Positions 34,020-44,899 of a stretch of 64,000 bases of DNA are shown here, piece after piece. The notes beneath the pieces are model-generated. The model was not told where the DNA came from. It did no database searches and worked only from the letters and a program-made list of their open reading frames with translations. Source of the DNA: Phylloscopus collybita (taxonomy: Eukaryota; Chordata; Aves; Passeriformes; Phylloscopidae); the NCBI GenBank assembly GCA_027886175.1, contig JAJNNQ010000040.1, forward strand, positions 25,564,001 to 25,628,000. Reading direction: 5' to 3'. The translations under genes and the position numbers were made by a program. The first letter of the stretch is position 1, and each line of letters starts with the position of its first letter.

Positions 34020-37000
34020 GCCAGAGGTGATGGAGCAAAGCACAGAGATTTCTGCTGCAGCAAGTTATTCTCTTTGAATCTGCCCTTGACTGTTTCACCT
34101 CCCTTTAAAAAAAAGTCAAAGAGTAAAGTTACACTGCTTTGCTATTTTAGTCCATTGTTCTGGCATTTTCATGTGAAATGAAGTCTCTTCTTGGCATCTG
34201 GAACAACAGTGACAGAAATTATAATTGAATTATCTAGATATATGGAGTTCAAAAAGTGGTTAACACAGATGGGACAACCACTTTGTTGATTGCTTTTGGA
34301 TAACCTGTTGGGACAGGACAAGACTGTGGGAGGCAATAAGCCTAATTTTTAAGGAAATGAGGTCGTGAATCAAAGATTGACTCTCTGCAGGAGGTATGAG
34401 TTACATCCAGTGACTAAATCTATGTGAAGGATAGGGAGCCAAATAGCTGACAGAAGTGGAAAAAAAGGATTTTTGTTGATTCATCATAAGAGAAATAATG
34501 AAAGCTAAAAAGATTTTGGAAAGCTGGAACAATAGCCACTGGGAGATTTTCTTCCTTTCTTTTAGAAAAGAGGGAAGAAATTTCTGATCTACTCAGCTAC
34601 CGCTTTCTTTTTCCAAAGTCCACTGATCATAAATATCGTGATGGTGTTAAGAAAATTTATGTTGCATGAGATTCTCATTACTGAATAATGATGCATTGGC
34701 CAGGAGGTGATGTGTTCTTTAGACTGTCCAAAATTTTGTTTTGTTTTGAGAACCTGCCAGCATCTCTTAAATGATGTCAGATTTTTGTGTATGCCAGACA
34801 TTACTACAGAGTACCATGGGACTGTCTTTGCCTTAGAATCAGCCAGATTTTTATTTGGGTTTCTTTGGTGGTTTATTTGGCTTCACCTAACACTGAAATA
34901 CCAAAACTGTTGATTGATAGAATTAATAGATTACCAGTATCTCAAACCATTTGAGCAATGGCCGGTCAAGGGTCAGTTAAGGAAGTAGATTGATGGATAG
35001 CACTTTCATCTCTGAAAATACAGGTTTTGTCCCTCAATTCATTTTTCATCAAAGTTAAAGATACATTCCTTGTTTTTGACTCACTGGCCATGCTACTGCC
35101 AGTCTTGTGGTGGCAGAGGAGTACAAAGGCCAGAGAGACAGCGCTGTACTGGGCTTGAGATTAGGATGTGCTCGGATACATCCTTGTGCATTACTTACGG
35201 AAAAGGAAGAAAACTCTTGCTTAAATGTGCAAAGTGTTTTACCAGTGCACAAGCTGGGTTTTTAAGAAGATATACTGGACTGTAATCATTAATTTAGGCT
35301 TATGTGTATGCTGTTCCAGAAGAAACATGACAACATTTGTGAGAAAAAAAAATTACCTCTCTGCATTTACTTTATTTTCTCTGTACAGTTATCTCGTTTG
35401 TGTGTTTGTAGGATTACCTGGTATTCACAGAATTTGAGTTAAAAATGTTAGCAAAATCCCAAAAATTTCACAAGTTACTCCTGACCTTGCATGCTTTGCA
35501 GATCATCAGGCATTAGTCACCTCTATTCTGTAGTCAGAGAGCAGGAGAAATAGTCATCAAAAAAATAGCCAAAAGTGGCAGTATTGTTTTACTAAATTTT
35601 TTAGGTACAAAAATTTATTAACAGAAAAATTTATTAACAGAAAATATGTTTTCCTTAACAGACCAAAGGAAGGTGCAATATAGATTAGTGGAGGAACACA
35701 GTACAATACAGTGGTGTGCCTGTTGTGCCATCACGCCAGCTAGTGTTACTGGGTTATCGTTTAGATCAGGGAAGATCCTTACCTTCTCCCTGAGAAATCT
35801 GCATTTGTCATCTGTTAGATTAGATAATGAAGCTTTTTTGTGGAAATATACATCAACTTCACATAAATTTCGTGGTAGTGATTTGGCTGCACCAGCCCTG
35901 CCCAGGGCACAGTGGTGAGTGGCCTGTTGCAAGCTCTGATAAACCTGCCGTGATAAATCCACCAGCTAATTGGCTCAGAAGGTTACACCATATACTCTTA
36001 TTTCCTCATCTAACAAAACTAGACTCTGTCTTGCAGGATATGGCATTTAAGAATGCATTTAATTGTAATAAGATAAATAGTTGAATTGAGGTGACCCACA
36101 TTTTTGTTCTTAAACACATGAATAATTGTCCCGTTGGACTGACACCATAGCACTTTCTAGCATCATGTCAGAACAAAACATGGGTTTATTATTCAGCAAA
36201 ACAAAATGATACAAGCCATGTATGGGTGTCTACAGTACACTTGGAACCATTTCAGGGCATCCAGCTATAAGACCACAGGTTTTGTCCACCATTACGGGCT
36301 TTTTATTTCTTATTTAGTTGGTTGGCTGGTTGAAGGAATTTTTGTTCTCTGTGTGATGAACCACTATTGGAGTGGCTGAAGAATGATGTTTAATTCTATT
36401 TGTAACCATCCCGAGATGAAGATCTTTCCACATTGCCATTACTAACAACATGCATTCTTTCAACTTTTCAAAAAGCTGATACTCTAATAAAGAGTAGCTT
36501 TCTAGTTTTGACTGGCAAATGTAGCAGAGAAGAACAAGACTAATAAACCTAATCATGACTCTTTGTTGACCATACCACCAAAACCTTCTATATCCTGTGA
36601 ATCAATGCATATCCATATCTAGTATTGTGCTTTGGTTATCAAAGTTTTTTTCAGTAGAAAAAACCAAAATCCTCAGTTTCAATGGGAAAAATTATTTTAT
36701 TCCCAGATATAGTCTGTGTGCTTATTTTTTCATGCATTAATGTCAGGAACAGGCATTTATTTAATTTATAATTTTTGAAGAATTCCTGTCATCGGAGTAT
36801 TTTAAAGGGAAAGAGGTGATGTGTATTGATTGATACTCTATATGTTTTTATTAGCAATGCCAAATGATTTGAAAGCAGGTTAGTACCTTAGAGGCAGCTA
36901 TCAGAAAGGCTTTCTTCATTTATTCAGTTACAGACCACATGACATAAAGGACAAATAAGTGTCAAGAACTCAGGTGAGAATTATACACTCCGTTGCATTC

Positions 37001-37435
37001 TGCAATGTTTCAAGAGTCTTGTAATTTTGATCTCTGTTTGCTTGGCAGTATACCAAGTTTTTAAAATTCAGTATATATGTACATTTAGGCGTGCATGTAG
37101 AAGCGGTAACATTTATTCTCCCTATTACCATTATTGTGAGCATCATTGCAATTACTGCTTCAAGAAACCCAAAATTTCTCTGGGCTGCAAGGGATATAAT
37201 CTTTTTCAGGCTGTCAAACCTGAAGAGAATTTAAATTTGAGAGCTTTCAAATGAATTACTGGTGACATTTTAAATTCTATGACAGAAAGACAGATAATAA
37301 AGTTCTGTCTGAAGCAAAGGCACCAAAATGAGGCACCGTGTTTGCCTTTTCACAAGGCTGTTCAATGTCAGCCTCCTCTCAGGAGGATCCACTGCAGTGT
37401 TAATAACATCAAGATTGCTTCAGGTAATTCTCTGG
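34020..37435. other. Gene-less tract
   Basis: Unique DNA. The minus-strand frame at 35618-35962 (114 codons) shows no convincing domain. A 16-bp tandem duplication lies at 35609-35640. No transposon was recognised. Confidence 0.5.
35609..35640. repeat. 16-bp perfect tandem duplication
   Basis: AAAAATTTATTAACAG occurs twice in direct succession (35609-35624 and 35625-35640) with no mismatch, a sign of recent slippage. Confidence 0.95.
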
Positions 37436-37439
37436 CTTC

Positions 37440-37645
37440 CTTAGGGTAAATTTCAACCTGAACTAGACTGTTTGAAAAAGTGCAATTTACCTCAGGAGTC
37501 TGTAACCTCTTCTTTTTGCTAATCTGACCTGAATTCTCACCCCTTTGTCACTCACCTTAATCATATTAGACACCTGATAACAGCTAACATCGTTAGCAAA
37601 TGCGAAACAACAAAATCTTTACATGCATTAGCGGTCTCTGCAGTG
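37440..37645. promoter_or_regulatory. Possible conserved non-coding element
   Basis: An evenly composed block with retained CpGs (CATCGTTAG, AATGCGAAAC, TAGCGG) and transcription-factor-like words (CACCTGATAACAG, an E-box next to GATA, near 37571). It has no repeat similarity and no open frame. The call rests on appearance only. Confidence 0.22.
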
Positions 37646-37649
37646 CACA

Positions 37650-39110
37650 TTTGCTTTAGGTTTCTCTTGAAGTGTGGATCAAAGCATTTCCTGGTCCCTA
37701 CAGTTCATCTGCTGTGCTTTCTTGTTAGGCCTCCAAACACAGGAAGTTTACAGCTCAGGCTGCTCTTTGATTCAAGTATAAGATATGTAAGTACAGCAAA
37801 GGTATTTGCCCACTCTCAAGCCAGTAATTATTCCACAGAGTAATTTACATTTTGACTGGTGTGTCTCTGAGTCTTGCTTAAAATATATACATAGCTTTTC
37901 CCTTCTGCCTGGTTTGTATCATTATTTATTATTCTTTGCATGTCAAAGTTCGTCTGGTAAGATAATTTTATAAAGGTATTCTGCAAGGAATATAGGAGAA
38001 AAAAACATGTTTTCTTTTTGAAATGGCTGATACCTCTGTTTATTCTTTGGGGACTGGAAATTACATTCCTAAAGGGGAAAAAATAGTCCCCTTTGGAACA
38101 GTTGTTCCTTTCTGTTGTGCAAAAATACAGTGGACTAACCTGGCTACTGCAGTAGTTGCCTAAGCCAGCAGTTCTTCTATCAGTCACGTAAGGTTTTGCA
38201 AGCACTCAGAGCAAATCTGCCTCACTGGAGAAGCAGTGCCCCACACTGTCAGGAGAATATTGCTGAATTCCATTATATGAAAAGTTAAGTGTTCTTCACA
38301 CATGGAGACCTCTTTGCAAATGTTTTCCATTATTTAAACTGTTGGCCCAGATCCACTGGCAAGAGCAATAGTGGGAGTGTAGAACAAATGGTGAATATGG
38401 TTGTCTCTTTTTGGTTTATTACATTTCTCATGATATTTGGTATTTTTACTAATCCCTAGTTGCTGAATACAGTGATTATATGGGAAAGAACTTCTATTTA
38501 AATAAAATAAATGAGAACTTGCATCAGTGGTAAAATCCAGCCATTGCTTTTGCAAAGAAACACTTAAAAATGTATACTCTGGAGGTGGAAAACTCCAAAT
38601 GGAAAAAGGACCCAGAAATCTGCCATTTATACAGTAATTTAAGCTACTGTAGGACACTGGGGAATGCAAACTACAGTATTTTAGGGCAAATGCATTGCAG
38701 ACCACCCACTCCTTGCTAGCTTCAGAAAGTAGCACATAAACAAACCAGTAACTGCTGGTTCACCACATCTATGCAAAACCTCTTTTGTCAAGTGAGATGG
38801 GAGCAGATGAAATTGCTGAGGGACTGGGCACATGCAGATAACACCGAATGCATGTTAAAAGTGATATGCAGCATTCTCCTGCTCTTTTAAAATAGCTTTG
38901 AAAATTAGAAGGTGGTGATGCTTACAAAAATGAACAAATTCAAACTTTAAGTACTAAGCTAGTAAGATTTAATTGAGAAGATGACGTAGTTCAGGTCATA
39001 TCTGCTAGGACCAAAACAAAATCAAAAAATAAATCTTAAAATGCAGGTTCAATGCAGTGAGTAGTGTGGGTGAGCAAGGCAATTTCTAATATCTAGCTGA
39101 TTAATTCAAG
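37650..39110. other. Gene-less tract
   Basis: Unique AT-rich sequence. Minus-strand frames at 37828-38205 (125 codons) and 38334-38735 (133 codons) lack any domain or splice support and are likely chance frames. Confidence 0.5.
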
Positions 39111-39114
39111 AAAC

Positions 39115-39330
39115 CGTGTTCTGTGAACCGGTGCAGGAATTACGGGCCGGCAGCAGGAAGCCGGGATCCCCGGGGCAGCGCTATTCGGCTGTCCCAGTTC
39201 TGAACCCGTGCTCCAGGGGGCCCTGCGCAGCCAAAAGTGATGCTCTCTCCACTCACCATCTGCAAGCCAGGGGGTTGTGCTGCTGCAAAGGCTGTGAAAC
39301 GCCCCTTTGCAGTCCCACGTTTAAAAAAGT
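39115..39330. promoter_or_regulatory. Small GC/CpG-rich patch with a CTCF-like core
   Basis: A sharply bounded GC-rich patch with about a dozen CpGs (ACCGGTG, ACGGGCCGG, GCCGGGATCCCCGGGG, GCGCTATTCGG) in AT-rich DNA. It contains GCTCCAGGGGGCCCTG at 39210-39225, which shares the CCAGGGGGC core with the CTCF motif but differs beside it. A short CpG cluster or insulator-like site is possible. The 111-codon frame across it is not recognisable. Confidence 0.3.
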
Positions 39331-39334
39331 ATCT

Positions 39335-42300
39335 CAGGGGCAGCCTCTTGTGCCCACGTCCTGCACACTTCCAAGAGTCACTGCTTGCTTTTTACAAACC
39401 ACAAATTGTTGTAGGAGTTTATTTAGAGAGAAGTATTTTATTTCCAAATAAGAAGACGGCCAATATGAAGAGCAATGAATTCTCTGTGTGTTGTGCTTGC
39501 ATGTCTGTGACTGTTTCCAGATTTAAACAAAAAAAAGAAAACAAAAATTGATCCAGCAGGGGCTTGTAGTGCTTGGTATTTGTTTTCTGTTTGTGAACTG
39601 AGGTAGAAAGAAAATAGTTTTTTAGTTACTGCATTTATATGATCTTGCTGCTTCACAGGTTTAAAACAACTGTAAGTGCATTTCTTGGAGGATTCCTGAT
39701 CTTTGTCACATTGGGGTCTGTATCTCTGCTCCCCTCCTCTTCCCATAGACTTTCAGGCACATTGCAAAGGGTGAGAACAGCTGATTCAGTTAGTTGTGAA
39801 ATGTTTGGACTGTCCAACATCTTTAGCTTCCCTTAAGTAAAAGTGTGTTTCCATATCCCTGAACAGAAATTCAGACTTCCACCTTTTCTTTTTGCTGCTT
39901 GGGTTTCAGCTGTACTTGGTCATGTGGCCTCTGACACTGTACAGGAAAAGCAACCTGTCCCTTTAACAGTTCCTGTCATTGAGAGGGGAACCCTTCTTCA
40001 GGAAGATCCTGGGAAATTTTAACCAGCAGTGTTCCCTGCGGCAGAAGAGACTTGAAATGACACTTCTCAGAGCTTGGATAACCTCAGGAGTCACAGACTT
40101 ATTCCTAATAAGCTTTAGTTATTTCAAAAAGAGGTGATTTGGAAGTTGAAGTTTTGGAGTTGAGAGGAAGATTTTTTCTTTTGTAGGCAGCCTCTAGTTC
40201 TTCTGTACACAAGTAGACACAAGACAGTTTTCTGAAATAAGGGGAGGGAATACAATGAATCAGGCTTGGCTGTTGGATGTAGTTGGTTTTGTGTACTCAG
40301 ATCAATAGAAACTGTGACAGGTCACAGAGTAAGACTTAACTTCTTTGGCTATCTGCAGGTTTCTGTAAAATACTTACCTAGTTTTGTCTCATTGATGGCT
40401 GCAGTCCAGAAGATATAAAACTGCTTAGTCTTAACAACAGTGATCATTCTCACTTCAAAGACCTTCAAAAATATCTGTGTGGCAGACCTGGGACGCCACT
40501 TAAAGATGCAGTTAGAGGCTGCCATGGTCATAATCATGGCCTGTTTCCACAGGGCACTATTACCAAGCTTATAAAAAATCATGCCCAGCTTTATTTAGCT
40601 TTACAAGGCTTTATCTTCATTCTAGCAGAACTGCATGAGCCTGTTTCCCTACACACGGCCATGAGAAGGAGAGAAAGTTTAAAAAGGGGGGGACAAGCTA
40701 TTACTAATGAACACCTGAACTGTGCCCATAAATGCTGCTTCTTAGGGACATAGGAGAGGGCTTTGGCTGTGGCTCCACATCAAGGAGCAGCACTGTTTGA
40801 ATAACACCTCCCATGGAGCAGCCTGCTTTCTTTGCTCTTGCCCACCCCAGCCTATGCCAACAAAACTGTTCATATGGCTTTCTGATGTACCTGGATAGAA
40901 AAAAGGTTTTTTTCATGTTCCTCTTCTCCCTGCCCAGATCAGCTCCTTGAAACATTTTACCACACAGCTGCATAAATAGTTGGCTTTGGCAGAGCACAGG
41001 GAGGGAAGTGGGGTGGGCACCAACGTCCAAAGGAGGAGAGCCACGACTGTACAAACTATCCTTGCCATCGGAGAAATGCTCCAAGAATCACAGTCCCAGC
41101 TGCATGAAGTCCAAAAGCACAGCTCTAGATTGCCAGCTGCTTTCAGTGTGTATAGAGAACCTGTACAAAACTGGGAGGCCACTGCATATAAATATGAGAC
41201 TAGCTCTGACCTGTTTCTTTTGTGGGGGCTGTTCTCAGTGCTATGGACCATGCTGGCTGCTCAACATTATGTTCTTGGATACAATCCAGAAGTAACTTTG
41301 TGCCTCTAAAAAATCAGCTTCCAGAGGTAAATTAAAGTGACCTTTGGAATGAGTAGTGCAAGCACTGAGGTCCCACACACATCCATCCTACTTACCATGC
41401 CATTAAGATCAGCTCTGTACAACACCAGATCCAGATCTACTGGCAACATAGATGTGTCCTGTATCAGACTTGGGAGCATTACTCAATTAGCCTGCAAAAT
41501 AACCTGCAAACCAGTATGTATTTCAGACTTCTGTTTATGCTGGATTCAGAGGACAGACCGTTCCTAGTCAGGAGTAATGCCTGCCAGAACAAAAAAAAAA
41601 AAAAAAGTTACCCTTCAGAAATATTTCAAAACAAATTATAACCAGAAATGTAACTTTGGACAGATTTGGTGGTTTATGCCAAATAGCTGGGTTTTATTTT
41701 ATTGTGTACTATGTGCCCTAGAACCAGAGTTAGCACATTGTGTGACAACAACCTGTGATATTCTGCATAGAAGTTACAATAGGAATGAAAAAAAAAAATC
41801 AGATAAAAAAAAACCCAGCTAAATTCAGTTGGTTAAAATCCAGCTAACAAACTCTAAAACACCAGTAGCTCATGAAGTCTAGCATGTTTTCTCTGTTTTT
41901 TAATGTCTCCGACTTACAAAATGCTGTGAGACAGCTGAATGAAAAGTACTAAGAGCTTCTTGTTTTGTTTTCATGGCGATTTTCTACAGAGGGGGAGATT
42001 GTTAATGTTGGTAGGTACAGCAATGGAGAGCAGCATCCCTAAATATTACTGAGTCAGTGGGTGTGTATTTTTTAGGTGCCCAGGAAGAAGCTTTTTACAC
42101 GATGAGTTAAGCTCTTTGCAATTTGCGGGTTTTGAAGAGGTCTCTGGAGGTTGTTGTACTACAGTCTGTGTGGACACATTACTGAATACCTGCCAGGTGT
42201 CTGCATCCAACTGAGCAGGGTATTTTGCAGAATCCTTCTGGAAGGAAAACTGGTCACAGAGGTTTGTTTGAACACTTGGGATGATGGCAGAAAGGAACAA

Positions 42301-42865
42301 ACCAAGTTTTTATGGAGTCCCATCCTACAGGTCACAGAAAACAATTTGCAAACATTGAAGAAATGTCAGGGAAAAGAGAGGCAACACCGTCCATCCAGCT
42401 CCAAAAGCATCTGTGAAAAATTACATAGCCCAGATGGCTGAAATTATTTTCACATTCATTGCACATGTAGTCTGATTTTAGCTATCTCCAGTGCAGTCAT
42501 TCTGCTGATCTATGGAAGTTATTCCCCCCTCAGTGCATGAGCATGTTTCCCATTCACATAAATAAGAGTTATGTCTTTGTATCCAGGGAGAGAGGATTTT
42601 ATTTGTCTAGTGCCCGAAGCAGCTTCTCACAGGACTGTTTTCCTCCCACATTCTCAGTTGTGTTCAGCTCTCCTGACCTGTGTTTTCTTTGTTTTGATCT
42701 GTTTGAACTTCTATATTTTAGGTAATAAATATTCGTAAACCATGGAAAAGGTGATGGGCTAAAAATGGAATCCTTACTAGGTTGAACCACCTCAACCTAA
42801 AATATGAGAGGTGGCTAAAAAGAGAGGGAAAAAAATGGAAAGTGTTGCAGCATAGAAGTAATTTG
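39335..42865. other. Gene-less tract
   Basis: No exon or transposon recognised. The overlapping frames at 40704-41309 on both strands (up to 126 codons) lie in moderately GC-rich DNA and show no domains. An A16 run lies at 41591-41606. AGGTTGA at 42779-42785 and TCAACCT at 42792-42798 form a short 7-bp inverted repeat. Confidence 0.5.
41591..41606. repeat. Poly(A) run (A16)
   Basis: A pure A16 homopolymer followed by GTTACCC. No target-site duplication was found. Confidence 0.9.
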
Positions 42866-42870
42866 ATTTT

Positions 42871-42890
42871 ATGTGGTGATATCACCACAT
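42871..42890. other. Perfect 20-bp palindrome
   Basis: ATGTGGTGATATCACCACAT reads identically on both strands with no spacer. Each half contains TGTGGT, the core of a RUNX site (ACCACA on the other strand), so two RUNX-like sites face each other across GATATC. The palindrome is directly visible. Protein binding is inference. Confidence 0.85.
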
Positions 42891-42894
42891 TTTC

Positions 42895-44040
42895 CTCTCT
42901 CCTTTCCCCTGGTACCTATCAATGAGAACCTTGTTTTGCTGTATGTGGGAAAGTTTGCTCTTATTTCTAGGGCTGCTGTCAATTGCTTTTAAAGTGTCTG
43001 TCATAAGGTACTATTCAAGCTGTGCCAGAGATGACTATGGCTATCACTGCTAAAAAGTTCTCAGCCATGGAGCATGGGTTTCTTTAGTATGAGTTTAGGT
43101 GGCTTAATTAATGGAGTGCAGTATTGATGACCAGGATACCTCAGCCCAAACAGGCACTAGCAATCACAGGGTCTCATTTTGACACCCCCCATTTATTTTC
43201 CAAGACTGTTGCTGGGAGGGTGGAGATAAGGTTTACTCAACATTAAGTTTGATGTACCAGGGTTTTCTGAAGCAAAAGTCTGTCAAGTTGGAATAGTCAA
43301 TTTTTGCCATTTGTTCTTTCCCTGTTTAGTTCACTTTGTTATAGGCATGTTGTGATGAGGTTAGATGTGCTCTCCTCCCCAAAGCACAGAGTTTCTAGAA
43401 GTGTTGCTGATTTGTCTGCTTCTGGTCCCCTCATTTTTTTGTGAAGGAAGAGGGGAGAGATGGGAGAAGAGGAAGAAAGCAGCAACAAAAAATTAATTCT
43501 TTTTACCTTCTTTTTTTAATTTTTAAAATTTCTTTTTATTTCTCTGTTGCTATTACAGACTAGGCCTTCCAGCCACTCCAACCTGTCTCCTTCTGTGTGA
43601 CAGAAGCTGTCGTGTAATGACAGCATTTCTGATCATGATATTTCTCTTTACCTTTTCTTTCTCTTTTCTTTGGAGGCAAGTTTTCCTAACATGCTCACTG
43701 CCTGGGTAATCAAGCAAATTAACATGCAGCCACCTTGGGAAACAATTGTGTAACTGGAGAGACCAGGGAGAAGGCAGGGGAGGTTTCAGCAGCATATAGT
43801 CAGTAGCAATGTGGGACGAATGAGCTCCTGGATAGCACTGCAGGCCTGTTAGCATCTCCTCAGCTGGCTCCTGTATAAATCAGCTGAAACCACTGGGAAG
43901 GTGTGTGTGGGGGGGAGTACTGGTACTCTCAACCAAGAGCTCTCTAGGGTCCTTGGTCACTGTAGCTCTAGAGTAACTTGGCACGGGCGTATGGATAGAT
44001 CCTGCACTTTTGCAGGATCCTCTGCATCCTCTGTACTGCT
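42895..44040. other. Gene-less tract upstream of the CpG island
   Basis: Unique sequence with a T/C-rich stretch at 43500-43545. A minus-strand frame at 43553-43855 (100 codons) has no recognisable domain. GC content begins to rise after about 43980. Confidence 0.5.
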
Positions 44041-44049
44041 GAAAAGCAG

Positions 44050-44890
44050 TTTTCCTTCAACTCCTTGTGGCGCTGGACAAGCGTCCTGTTTGCCTGGCCG
44101 CTCCCCGGGTTATCAGGGGCTGCAGAAGAAGCAGATTGGGGCCATTCACACCAGCAGTTTCCTTAGTGCCTTTGCGAGACTGATAACCCCTGGCGGAGCG
44201 GCAGTGACGCCAGCAGGCAGCAATCTCGTCCCCAGGGAGAGCTGCCGGCCCTGCCTGTGTGTTTATCCCCGCAGGTGTGGCTCCTGGAAACCCTGTCTCT
44301 CCCTCTGGTTTTTGGCGCCTGCAGTAGTCTCCCAGAGCGGTCATCACGGCTTGTCCGGCTCTAGCTGTTCTCCCTGGGGAGCCCCTTCTGGGCAGGATCT
44401 CGGGGAAGTGTTGCTCAACAGCAGCCTCATCCTTCGCAGGTGCCTCTCTGGCGCTGCCAAGGGGGTGTGTGCTGAGCCAGCCCGGCCGTGGCACGGCACG
44501 CACCCCAGTTTCCTCCCTGCTGCCTGGCAGCCTGTGGGCAGAGGTGTTGGCTTCAGAAAACAAGACGGGCTAGGTGAGCAAACAAGAAGAGTCATGAGAA
44601 GAGCTAGGTTTAGTTCCTGAGCACTTCAGCGCTGCCAGTCAGGAGGCCGGGCCCAGGCCGGGCCCAGGCCGAGGGGCCCGTGCCCGCTGCCCTGCCCAGC
44701 GGGGGGGCCGCGGCCGGCAGCACGTGCGGCCCCAGGGCCACAGCCGCGCCAGGAAAGCGCCTCCCCGGCCCGGGGCTGCGCCTCGCTGCCCGCAAAGCTC
44801 CTTCCCACAAAGGCAGCGCGGAGTGCGGGCGTGCCCTTCGTCTGCTGTCTTCACCTTCGGGAAGTTGCGAAAGCGAAGTTTGAGGATTTT
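44050..44890. promoter_or_regulatory. CpG island
   Basis: This is the strongest CpG concentration in the window. The core (44641-44880) holds about 26 CpGs in 240 bp at very high GC, in a genome segment otherwise CpG-poor. The core includes the tandem CCGGGCCCAGG unit near 44647-44668 and GGGGGGGCCGCGGCCGGCAG. The 44050-44640 shoulder is also CpG-enriched. Such islands usually mark unmethylated promoters or enhancers. A consensus donor, AG then GTGAGC, at 44572-44579 on the plus strand would suit the end of a first exon. Overlapping long frames (239 codons plus, 168 minus at 44057-44563, 146 minus at 44610-45050) are expected from the lack of AT-rich stops and match nothing I know. Direction and identity of any transcript are unknown. 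Confidence 0.8.
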
Positions 44891-44899
44891 TTGCACATG

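Noticed and set aside
35618..35962. LREKVRIFPDL in a minus-strand frame, faintly like an L1 ORF1 segment
   Set aside because: The similarity is limited to a few residues, nothing before or after fits the family, and no reverse transcriptase follows.
43901..44620. 239-codon plus-strand frame, the longest in the window
   Set aside because: It lies in the CpG-rich shoulder where stop codons are scarce, overlaps a 168-codon antisense frame of similar quality, has no domain, and reads like translated GC-rich non-coding DNA.
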